Assembly: GCA_021299695.1 (NCBI GenBank) | Contig: JAJTEK010000082.1 | Span: 1 to 33,586, forward strand | DNA from: Pirellula sp. | GTDB taxonomy: Bacteria; Planctomycetota; Planctomycetia; Pirellulales; Pirellulaceae | Direction: 5' to 3' | Length of the DNA: 33,586 nt | Shown: in pieces, positions 24,887 through 32,565 of the stretch | How the letters are laid out: each line of letters starts with the position of its first letter | Position numbering within the stretch: position 1 is the stretch's first letter | Program-made: the position numbers and the translations under genes | The notes under the pieces: model-generated | The model's input: the letters and a program-made list of their open reading frames with translations, nothing else | The model's database searches: none | Told to the model about the DNA's origin: nothing

Positions 24887-25698
24887 AGAAGATGCATCGA
24901 ATCTTGGAAGTGGCAGGCGAACAGATAGCCCCATCGATTGTAACTTCCAAGTCGACTCAATTTCAGGTCGCCAATAGCTCTTTCGATCGCTTTGTGCCGC
25001 GACAGATTGAAGCAACAACCTGGAGGGGTGTTTGTCCCTATTTTGCCTGCGTTTATTGAGTAATTCTTTTCGCAAGCCCCGTATGGGAAGCCACCCAGAC
25101 AAGAAAAGCCCACAGGGCAGTGCGCCAAGCGGGCTTGTTTCTTGCTAGAGAGAAGATCGGTCATCGAACTCAGGCGCTCGATCGGCTACCGATCGTGAGG
25201 GGCCCGGGCGCAGCCCCCCACAATCTATCAAGACGAATTCGTGCGCAGTTTGGCACAATAATCTTTTGAAAAAGCTGGAAACTTCATTTTTCCCGCGAGC
25301 TCTCCAGCGTTCCACACACACCTAAATCAGATCCCCTAATGAAAAGACGGGTTCGTTGCGGCCCAAGGGAACTTCAAGCCCGATTCGAACATCGTAGTAC
25401 TTCTGGTTGCCGAGCAGCGAAAAGTCCCCTTAAATCGCTGGTTTTGGTGGACCAAGGCGGCCTGTCGGTTCATAATGCGACCGGAAATCCTCGTTCAGAA
25501 GTGAAGACTTCGCGAAGTTTCCGGGTTGCAACGAGTTTGCCGATTGTGGCAACTCGTCGGTCGGTCTTACCCATTTTGCATCGCTTTTTGAACCCACGGT
25601 AGCTTAAGGCTGACCTAGGTTTCCAGGGCTGGCAGATGGAGGCTGAGTCACAAATAGACGGATCAATCAGTTCTTTTAACGACTGTGGAAGAAAACGA
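24887..25698. promoter_or_regulatory. Divergent intergenic region, cbb3 operon / metalloprotease
   Basis: This 812-base region must hold the promoters of both flanking units, but no clear -35/-10 pair, FNR-type box or Rex box was found. It contains a perfect inverted repeat CGATCGG-cta-CCGATCG (25179-25195) and a GGGGC...GCCCC hairpin (25199-25217). On the minus strand it also has a stem AAGCCC...GGGCTTTT (about 25107-25139) that could be a leader terminator/attenuator. An 87-codon plus frame (25339-25602) and a 93-codon minus frame (24883-25164) cross it; only the latter is discussed further, as its TGA overlaps the ccoNO ATG. Upstream of the protease ATG at 25699, GGAAG lies at good spacing. 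Confidence 0.45.
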
Positions 25699-28647
25699 AT
25701 GAGCAGAGACCATTATCGATCGATGATCCGAGGGCTCGCATCGCGCGCCATCCTCGGACTAAGCTTGCTCTCGGGCCTTGCGGCTCCGAAAGTTGGCTAT
25801 TCGCAAGAAGCTCCCGGTGCGGAGTACCCACCCTTTGACAAGGTGATCGAAGGGTACACCAAGGTCGAGTCGAAGTCCCCGGATCGCGGTGCGCTTTGCA
25901 AACTGTGGCTTCGCGAGAAGGACGGCCAGGTCCTGATGGAGCTGCCCAAGGACTTCCTGATGAAGAAATACTTCATCGCTTTGACCGTCAGCAGCGGCGA
26001 CACGTTCGCGGGTTTGCAGGCAGGTGATTACTACGTCTACTGGCGTATGTACAACAAGCGCTTGGCCCTGATCCTTCCCGAGTTGGACATTCGGTCCAAC
26101 GGAGAACCGGAATCGAAATCATCGGTCAAGCGGCTCTTTACCGACACGGTTCTATTGGATATCCCCATCGTGACGATGGCACCTCAAGGTGGTCCGGTCA
26201 TCGATGCGGATGCTTTGTTCGTCGGAAACGCAGCCAAATTCTTCGGTCCGAGCGTTCGGATCCAAGACCCGAATTTGACCAAGGTGGTCAAGGCCAAGCC
26301 TTTCACACGGAACACCGAGTTGGCCTTCGAAGTGGTCACTGCCGGTGGCAAACTTCAAACGATCCACTACTCGTTTAGCGAAGTTCCAGAAGACACCGGA
26401 TACCGTCCTCGCAAAGCCGATCAGCGCGTCGGATACTTTGTGACCAACTTCACCGACCTGGGCAGCTACGACGACGACAAGAAACGGGTCCGATACGTGA
26501 CCCGTTGGCGGTTGGAGAAGCGGGATCCGAGTTTGAAGGTCAGCCCTCCGGTGACCCCGATCCGATTCTACATCGAACACACCACGCCGGTCCGATACCG
26601 ACGTTGGGTCAAACAGGGTGTCGAGTACTGGAACAAGGCCTTCGAGAAGATCGGTTACTCCGATGCGATCGAGGTGCTTTACCAAGACCCACGCTCCCCT
26701 GCGACGATGGATCTGGACCCTGAAGACGTCCAGTACAACTTCATCCGCTGGCTCAACAACGATGTTGGTACGGCCATCGGCCCGAGCCGAGTTCACCCCA
26801 TGACGGGCGAAATCCTCGATGCCGACGTCGTTCTGACCGACGGTTGGATCCGCCACTTCAACTTCCAATACCATGACCTGATGCCCGACATCGCCATGGA
26901 AGGAATGTCGCAAGAAACCATCGCTTGGCTCGGTGCGCACCCGACCTGGGATCCCCGCGTCCGCCTGGCTCCAGAAGCCAACCAAAAGCATCTCCAAGGC
27001 GTTTTTGCCTTGCAGTCGCAAATGCCTTACGCAGGCCACCCGATGACCAAACTCGATTCGAAGCTCATGGGAGCCTCTCCCTTCGATGGATTGGTGGGGC
27101 GGACCAGCCAAGTCAACGGCTATTGCAATGCGGCTCACGGCAAGCAAATGGACATGTCCATGGCTCGCCTGGCCCTGGACCTGATGGACGAAAACGGCCA
27201 GTTCTTGGCCGAACAAGATCCTGCAGCTCCCGCCGCCGGTGCAAAGCCTGAAGAAAAGAAAGCCGACAAGCCCAAGGAAGAGATGCTCGACGGGATGCCC
27301 GAGTCGTTCATCGGTCCTCTGTTGGCCGAGCTCGTCGCGCACGAAGTCGGTCACACGCTCGGCTTGCGACACAACTTCAAAGCCTCAAGCACCCTTTCGC
27401 TCAAGGATATCAATTCCAACGGAGTTAAAGGCCAACGCACCATCGCCTCGTCGGTCATGGACTACATCCCGATCAATATGCCTTATCAACTCGAAAGCGA
27501 GACCCGAGGCGACTACACAATGATCGGTATCGGTCCTTACGACTACTGGGCCATCGAGTACGGCTATACGCCCGATGAAGCCAAGCTTCCTGAAATCCTC
27601 AAACGCTCCAGCGAACCGGAACTCCAGTACGCAACCGATGAGGACACCAACGGCCCAGATCCTCTGGCCCGACGCTACGACTACTCGAAAGACCCATTGG
27701 AATACTGCGAAAACCAGATCCGATTGGTCAAACTCTACCGCGAACGACTCTTGGACAAGTTCGTCAAGGATGGAGATAGTTGGAGCAAAGCCCGCACCGG
27801 TTACGAATTGACTCTCGGCGAGCAGACCAAGGCGATCAGCATGATGGCCAACTGGATCGGCGGCGCGACGGTCAATCGCGACAAGAAGGGAGATCCGGGT
27901 AACCGAGCCTCGTTGATTCCAATCCCAGCCGATCAACAACGCAAAGCCCTCGATTTCGTGATCCGAAACGCGTTCCGCGACGACTCCTACGGTCTGTCCA
28001 ACGCGATCCTCAGTCGACTGACGGTCGACAAGTGGATCGACGAAGGGGTCCGCTCGATGGGCGAGTCGACGTTCCCTGTGCACGATCGGATCCTGGGTAT
28101 CCAGTCGAGCGCTCTGACGATGATCATGAACCCGACGACCCTACGACGCGTCTTTGACAACGAAGTCCTGGTACCCAAAGACCAAGACGCTCTGACGCTC
28201 CCCGAAATGCTCGATAAGGTTCAAGCCGAAGTGTGGTCCGAGTTGGCAGCGAATCCCGAAGGCGAAGTCTCGGCTCGCAAGCCGCGAATCTCCTCCTGGA
28301 GACGCAACCTTCAACGCGAGTACCTCGATCGTTTGATCGATCTAGCCGTACCAGGTGCCTCGAGCAACAAAGCCATCACAAGCTTGGCTCTGATGCAACT
28401 CAAGGAACTCAAGAAGAAGATCGACGCGATCCTCGCAGGGGGCTCGCCAATGGATCCTTACTCGGCAGCTCACTTGACAGAGTCCCAATTGCGGATCACC
28501 AAAGCTCTCGATGCAATCTACATCTACAATCAGCCACAAGCTGGTGGTGGAGGTCTCGGTCCGATCATCTTCGGTAACGTCGCTCCAAACCAACCGGCCA
28601 TCGAGCCAGCGTCACCGAAGATCGTAGAAGGCGAGCCACAACCTTAA
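25699..28647 (+). CDS. Secreted zinc metalloprotease, DUF5117/DUF4953 type
   Basis: This 982-residue protein starts at the ATG with a GGAAG seven bases upstream; an earlier in-frame start at 25636 would place extra residues before the signal. The signal peptide covers about residues 1-36 (ending GYSQEAPG). An N-terminal region of the DUF5118/DUF5117 kind (about 40-290) is followed by the catalytic part. The zinc site is H548-E549-V-G-H552 with H558 in the extended HExxHxxGxxH pattern, and a metzincin-like Met-turn SVMDY (M587) follows. An Ala/Pro/Lys linker (AAPAAGAKPEEKKADKPKEE) sits just before the zinc site. The C-terminal 300 residues are helical. It is probably an envelope or extracellular protease; substrates are unknown. 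Confidence 0.88.
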   Translation: MSRDHYRSMIRGLASRAILGLSLLSGLAAPKVGYSQEAPGAEYPPFDKVIEGYTKVESKSPDRGALCKLWLREKDGQVLMELPKDFLMKKYFIALTVSSGDTFAGLQAGDYYVYWRMYNKRLALILPELDIRSNGEPESKSSVKRLFTDTVLLDIPIVTMAPQGGPVIDADALFVGNAAKFFGPSVRIQDPNLTKVVKAKPFTRNTELAFEVVTAGGKLQTIHYSFSEVPEDTGYRPRKADQRVGYFVTNFTDLGSYDDDKKRVRYVTRWRLEKRDPSLKVSPPVTPIRFYIEHTTPVRYRRWVKQGVEYWNKAFEKIGYSDAIEVLYQDPRSPATMDLDPEDVQYNFIRWLNNDVGTAIGPSRVHPMTGEILDADVVLTDGWIRHFNFQYHDLMPDIAMEGMSQETIAWLGAHPTWDPRVRLAPEANQKHLQGVFALQSQMPYAGHPMTKLDSKLMGASPFDGLVGRTSQVNGYCNAAHGKQMDMSMARLALDLMDENGQFLAEQDPAAPAAGAKPEEKKADKPKEEMLDGMPESFIGPLLAELVAHEVGHTLGLRHNFKASSTLSLKDINSNGVKGQRTIASSVMDYIPINMPYQLESETRGDYTMIGIGPYDYWAIEYGYTPDEAKLPEILKRSSEPELQYATDEDTNGPDPLARRYDYSKDPLEYCENQIRLVKLYRERLLDKFVKDGDSWSKARTGYELTLGEQTKAISMMANWIGGATVNRDKKGDPGNRASLIPIPADQQRKALDFVIRNAFRDDSYGLSNAILSRLTVDKWIDEGVRSMGESTFPVHDRILGIQSSALTMIMNPTTLRRVFDNEVLVPKDQDALTLPEMLDKVQAEVWSELAANPEGEVSARKPRISSWRRNLQREYLDRLIDLAVPGASSNKAITSLALMQLKELKKKIDAILAGGSPMDPYSAAHLTESQLRITKALDAIYIYNQPQAGGGGLGPIIFGNVAPNQPAIEPASPKIVEGEPQP

Positions 28648-28713
28648 GTTTGGCGATTGTGCAGACAACTCCAAGAGGGATCGGCTTTGCTCGCTCTCTC
28701 TTGGGACCAGATC

Positions 28714-28752
28714 AAAAACCCGCGTATCGGAATCCCTTTACGCGGGTTTTTC
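28714..28752 (+). terminator. Rho-independent terminator after the metalloprotease
   Basis: AAAAACCCGCGTA and TACGCGGGTTTTT (28714-28726 and 28739-28751) form a perfect stem with a 12-base loop, and the T-run follows directly. It lies 66 bases after the metalloprotease stop. Confidence 0.9.
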
Positions 28753-29244
28753 CATGAAGCGATCGCCAGTGCTCGCCCAAGTCTCGAAGCTTGGATGACC
28801 AGCGCAGGAACCGGGCGGGCTGAGTTAAATCGCCCAACCGCTGCCGCTGGCTGGCCCATGGGTGAGCCGTCTGGGTGCAATCCACGGGCGATTTCGTTTT
28901 AACCCGCAGCCAACGGCGAGGAACTTAACCAAGCCCGCCAGGATGCGATGTATGGGGCCGAAACGAGTTTACGCTTCCACGCAAGCGTACAGCGGCCTAT
29001 TCCGCTTTTTGGGGCCGTGGGGCTTGCAAATGCTCGGTAGTGGATTTTACAAAAGATCCGGCTGCTCCCCTCACACCTCACGTCCGCTCCATCCAACCGC
29101 TTGGCCCCCATTCTCCACCGGGGCTTTGGCCGGGGGAGTAAGGGGCGGGAGGGGCCGACCGCGCGTAAGGCTGCTTGGCTGTAATGGCCACACATGCCCA
29201 CTAATGCAATAAAGACTGATCGATCCATACAGAGTTGCATTCTT

Positions 29245-29427
29245 CTAAGCCCGGAGGGCTGGTACACCCTCTGCCGAGGTCGAAGGCCCCGGTAGCAGTG
29301 CGCGATTGGGTTCCGATCGAGGTGCATGATTTGGCGGTGCTTAGTACTGGCCATGCCCGCGGCTTGCGCCTAGGCGGCTCACGGGATCTCCGCCTGCGGC
29401 GTTTGAGCGATCAGGGTGCGCGTTGGT
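29245..29427. repeat. Repeat module A, copy 1
   Basis: This 183-bp module starts ctaagcccggagggctggta and ends gggtgcgcgttggt. It contains a GAGGG...CCCTC hairpin at its left end and a stem GCCTAGGCGG...CCGCCTGCGGC near its right end. It is almost identical to 29563-29745 and its last 143 bp to 30081-30223. Confidence 0.85.
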
Positions 29428-29475
29428 GTCTCATCAGCGCTACGTGCGGGCTCGGAGGCCCGCACTACGGACAAT
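29428..29475. repeat. Hairpin module D, copy 1
   Basis: GTGCGGGC-tcggag-GCCCGCAC (29444-29465) is a perfect eight-base-pair stem with a six-base loop. It directly follows module A copy 1. The second copy lies at 29768-29809, after module A copy 2 and a 22-base spacer; there one stem base pair is lost (cccacac). Confidence 0.75.
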
Positions 29476-29562
29476 CGCACTACAATCGCCTTAGGCAAAC
29501 TTTCGCTCTGTGCTAATTGGCTACGCGACGCTGGCAGTTATTGATTTGAATCGCTGATGGTG

Positions 29563-29745
29563 CTAAGCCCGGAGGGCTGGTACACCCTCTGCCGGGGTCG
29601 AAGGCCTCGTTGCAGTGCGCGATTGGGTTCCGATCGAGGTGCATGATTTGGCGGTGCTTAGTACTGGCCATGCCCGCGGCTTGCGCCTAGGCGGCTCACC
29701 GGGATCTCCGCCTGCGGCGTTTGAGCGATCAGGGTGCGCGTTGGT
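29563..29745. repeat. Repeat module A, copy 2
   Basis: This second full-length copy lies exactly 318 bp from copy 1. It differs by a few substitutions and two compensating one-base indels (ggcctcgttgc for ggccccggtagc; ctcaccggg for ctcacggg), which change the reading frame within it. That indicates that the conserved unit is DNA or RNA, not protein. Confidence 0.85.
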
Positions 29746-29809
29746 TTGGAGTAGGAATGTTAGGTGGTCTCATCAACGCTACGTGCGGGCTCGGAGGCCC
29801 ACACTACGC

Positions 29810-29990
29810 TAGGAAGGAACAGCAGCCTCACGCGCGGTCACCACCCTCACCCCCCATCCCCCTGCTCCCGCCAGCGGGCGAGGGGGGGCCGCGTTTCTAT
29901 TTCTTGCGCGGTGACTTATGTTGGAAACGTGGGGAAAGCACTTTGTGCGAAACAGCCCAATAGCCGGTTCTTTTGCAAGATCCCCTATCC
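29810..29990. repeat. Repeat module B, copy 1
   Basis: This ~181-bp module begins taggaaggaacagcagcctc and ends in the signature AGCCGGTTCTTTTGCAAGAT followed by CCCCTA. Inside it is a strong stem, CCCCCT-gct-CCCGC against GCGGGCGAGGGGG. A shortened copy of this stem part (about 29994-30055) follows directly. Confidence 0.85.
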
Positions 29991-30080
29991 GAGCGGTCAC
30001 CAATCTCACCCCCTGCTCCCGCCAGCGCGAGGGGGGGCCGCGTTTTTGTTTCTCTCGCTCTGGAAAAAAACCGGGGGGCA

Positions 30081-30223
30081 GGCCCCGGTAGCAGTGCGCG
30101 ATTGGGTTTCGATCGAGGTGCATGATTTGGCGGTGCTTAGTACTGGCCATGCCCGCGGCTTGCGCCTAGGCGGCTCACGGGATCTCCGCCTGCGGCGTTT
30201 GAGCGATCAGGGTGCGCGTTGGT
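30081..30223. repeat. Repeat module A, copy 3 (left end missing)
   Basis: This copy lacks the first 40 bp of module A (the GAGGG...CCCTC part) but is otherwise nearly identical to copy 1, with one T for C in gggtttcgatcg. It is joined directly to module B copy 2 without hairpin module D. Confidence 0.85.
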
Positions 30224-30405
30224 TAGGAAGGAACAGCAGCCTCACGCGCGGTCACCACCCTCACCCCCCATCCCCCTGCTCCCGCCAGCGGGCGAGGGGG
30301 GGGCCGCGTTTCTATATCTTGCGCGGTGACTTATGTTGGAAACGTCGGGAAAGCACTTTGTGCGAAACAGCCCAACAGCCGGTTCTTTTGCAAGATCCCC
30401 TACCC
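30224..30405. repeat. Repeat module B, copy 2, abutting the DJ-1 gene
   Basis: This copy is nearly identical to copy 1 over its whole length, with one extra G in the G run and a few substitutions. Its end signature (gcaagatcccctaccc) runs into the 3' end of the minus-strand DJ-1 gene, whose TAG stop is at 30402-30400. Confidence 0.85.
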
Positions 30406-31059
30406 GTTGCGGCTTGCCGCGTCGAGCGCCTTGATCCACGGGCCGATGTAGTAGCCATGGTCGTGGTAGGTCCTACCCGAAAACATGTGCTGGTCGATCA
30501 CGCAAGGCTCATTGACATAGATCCCGCCACAGACCTCTAAATCGAACTTGCACTTGGCGACCGTGGCCATCCGAAGTCCCTTGACGATACCCGCACGGGC
30601 CGGAATCTCCACCCCATGGCAGACACTGGCCATCGGTCGTTTGTTCTCCCAAAACCATCGCGTGATACGCAGGAGATCTTGGTCCTCGCGAATGTACTCC
30701 GGGGCTCGCCCCCCACTGAAAAAGATTCCTGCGTACTCCTCGGGCTTGATGTCCTTGAACGCAATGTCCGCTGCGATCGAATATCCCTCCCACTCCTTGG
30801 TGATCGTCCACCCGGGCTTGACCTCGTGCATGACCATCTGAAAGACCCGTTTCTCAGGTCCCGCGACGATCGGCGCATAGCCACCCTCGATCAACCGATA
30901 GTAAGGATAGAGCGTATCGACCGTCTCGGTCGCATCGCCAATGATGATCAAAACTTTAGGTCGATTCATAAGGGGCACCTCCAAAGCTCCAAAGGCCGGA
31001 GCGAGCGTCGTTGCACTCGCCGATACTGCTAGAAATTCTCTTCGATCTACGTTCTTCAT
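30400..31059 (-). CDS. Tat-exported DJ-1/PfpI family protein
   Basis: This 219-residue protein starts with a twin-arginine signal (DRREFLAVSASATTLAPAFG); the ATG at 31059 is nine bases after the M32 carboxypeptidase stop. The DJ-1/PfpI fold begins at residue 32 (NRPKVLIIIGDATE) and has the usual triad region: E45, FFSGGRAPEY, and the nucleophile elbow with C147-H148 in SVCHGVEI. Members of this family act as amidases, deglycases or chaperones; the exact role here is unknown. Export of such a protein is unusual but occurs in planctomycete paralogues. Its stop codon lies in the end of repeat module B copy 2, so the very C-terminus (AASRNG) may have been shaped by the repeat. A cytoplasmic form could start at M31. 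Confidence 0.85.
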   Translation of the reverse strand: MKNVDRREFLAVSASATTLAPAFGALEVPLMNRPKVLIIIGDATETVDTLYPYYRLIEGGYAPIVAGPEKRVFQMVMHEVKPGWTITKEWEGYSIAADIAFKDIKPEEYAGIFFSGGRAPEYIREDQDLLRITRWFWENKRPMASVCHGVEIPARAGIVKGLRMATVAKCKFDLEVCGGIYVNEPCVIDQHMFSGRTYHDHGYYIGPWIKALDAASRNG

Positions 31060-31068
31060 ACCACTATC

Positions 31069-32565
31069 TTAACGACACTTGCTCGCCAAGTGTTCGACCA
31101 AGTACCTCGAGTCGACCGGCTCCCCGGTGGCACGTTCGATAAGCTCCATCGGCAGGTAGGTCTGGCCATGGCGATGCACCCGCTCGACGAGCCAATCGAG
31201 CAGCGGCCTGAACTCTCCTCGCTCGATCTGGGAGGCCAAGCCCCCGAGTTGCCGATCGGCTGCCGCGTACAATTGGGCCGCGTAGATATTCCCAAGCGTG
31301 TACGTTGGAAAATACCCGATCAATCCCGCCGACCAATGGACGTCCTGCAGCACCCCGGTCCGGTCCTCCGTGGGGCTAATCCCCAAGTAGTCTCGGTACT
31401 GTTCTCCCCAAGCCTCAGGCAAATCCTCGACCCGGAGTTGCTCGCTCATGAGCTGCTTTTCAAGTTCGAAGCGAATCAGGATGTGCATGTTGTAGGTCAC
31501 CTCGTCAGCCTCGATGCGGATCAAGCTCGCTTGCACCCGATTGAGATCCTGAACCAATCGCTGGGTCGAGACGTCCCGAAATTCGGTCGGAAAATGCTCG
31601 AGCATAGGCCCGTGGGCCCAGCGCCAAAAGGGCTCGGCTAGACCGACGAGATTCTCCCAGAGCCTCGATTGCGACTCGTGGACCCCGAGACTCGCGGCGC
31701 TGCCCAAAGGGGTTCCATACCACTGCGGATCGAGACCTTGCTCGTACATCCCATGGCCAGCCTCATGGAGCACGCCATAGAGTCCGCTCGAAAACGAATC
31801 TTCGGAAAACCGGGTCAAGATGCGATGGTCGTGAGGACCTAACGTGGTGCAGAAGGGATGCTCGGTCTGGTCGAGTCGGCCTCGTTGGAAATCGAATCCG
31901 ATCCGCTCGGCGACCCATTTGGAGAACCGTTGCTGAGGGTCGATCGGAAAATTTCCTTCGACAACTGAGGGCCCCAACCGAGCGCATCGCTCGGACCCCT
32001 CGCGGATCAAAGGGACCAGCGATTCCCTCAATGCGCCGAAGATCTTTTGGATCTGATCGACCGTGGCTCCTTCCTCGTAACTATCGAGCATCACCTCGTA
32101 GCGCGATTGGCCTGGATCGGCCAAGCAATCGGCCTCCTGTTGCTTGAGCTCGACGATCCGTTTGAGCTGCGGCAGAAAACGTTGGTAGTCGTCGCTGAGC
32201 TTGGACTCAACCCAAACCTGCTGCCCAATGCTCGTGGCATGCGATAACTCCTCGACGAGCGCTTGAGGCAATCGTCGGCACCGATCGAATTCGCGTTTCA
32301 TGCACCTTGCGATCACCCTCGCGGGGCTCGAGGGATCCTCCTGGGCACTCGAGGTATCGAGCTGATCCAACCACTCGCCCAAGACCGGATCGATTTGACG
32401 TTGATGGACCATGCCGGCCAGGAGCGTCAGTTGCTCGGCGCGGTACTCGGCTGCCTGAGGTGGCAAACCGGTGTTTTGATCCCATTCGAGCATCGACATG
32501 GTCGACTGCAGGATCGACGTCTGGCGAACATGCCCGAGAATCTTGGGCAACACGGCATCGTTCAT
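31069..32565 (-). CDS. M32-family metallocarboxypeptidase (Taq type)
   Basis: This 498-residue protein has the length and motifs of peptidase family M32: H267-E268-A-G-H271 as zinc site, HES (H298, E299) supplying the third ligand, EHPFCTTLGPHDHRILTR upstream of it, and the C-terminal GYFPTYTLGNIYAAQ block. These enzymes remove C-terminal residues from peptides in the cytoplasm and are metal dependent. No signal peptide is present. The ATG overlaps the antiporter stop by four bases (ATGA), and the DJ-1 gene follows nine bases after its stop, so all three are probably translated from one mRNA. Confidence 0.93.
   Translation of the reverse strand: MNDAVLPKILGHVRQTSILQSTMSMLEWDQNTGLPPQAAEYRAEQLTLLAGMVHQRQIDPVLGEWLDQLDTSSAQEDPSSPARVIARCMKREFDRCRRLPQALVEELSHATSIGQQVWVESKLSDDYQRFLPQLKRIVELKQQEADCLADPGQSRYEVMLDSYEEGATVDQIQKIFGALRESLVPLIREGSERCARLGPSVVEGNFPIDPQQRFSKWVAERIGFDFQRGRLDQTEHPFCTTLGPHDHRILTRFSEDSFSSGLYGVLHEAGHGMYEQGLDPQWYGTPLGSAASLGVHESQSRLWENLVGLAEPFWRWAHGPMLEHFPTEFRDVSTQRLVQDLNRVQASLIRIEADEVTYNMHILIRFELEKQLMSEQLRVEDLPEAWGEQYRDYLGISPTEDRTGVLQDVHWSAGLIGYFPTYTLGNIYAAQLYAAADRQLGGLASQIERGEFRPLLDWLVERVHRHGQTYLPMELIERATGEPVDSRYLVEHLASKCR

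Larger units (their letters stand above)
28753..30399. repeat. Gene-free repeat island with mosaic modules A, B, C and hairpins
   Basis: This 1.65-kb stretch holds no gene. From left to right it contains the following. First, an inverted repeat 28815-28835 / 28886-28907 (AAATCGCCC and GCGGG arms). Next, a TACGCTT/AAGCGTA hairpin (28970-28989), an inverted, degenerate copy of the module B end (29032-29063), and module C copy 2 (29098-29180). Then module A copies at 29245, 29563 and 30081, hairpin module D at 29428 and 29768, module B at 29810 and 30224, and a partial B at about 29994-30055. Open frames across it run through the repeats with indels between copies, so they are not genes. Confidence 0.75.

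Noticed and set aside
25339-25602. 87-codon plus-strand frame before the metalloprotease
   Set aside because: The translation is Arg/Ser-rich without recognisable features, and no ribosome binding site is visible.
26152-27372. Long open frame (406 codons) on the minus strand inside the metalloprotease gene
   Set aside because: It lies opposite a gene with clear domain motifs; no family is recognisable in its translation, and long antisense frames arise easily from this genome's codon use.
29245-30405. CRISPR array
   Set aside because: The repeats are about 180 bp long, differ in combination and lack regular short spacers; there are no cas genes in the window.
29764-30540. Open frame of 258 codons across the repeat island on the plus strand
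   Set aside because: It reads through modules B, A and B and then antisense into the DJ-1 gene. Copies of the same modules differ by indels that change the frame, so it is not a protein gene.
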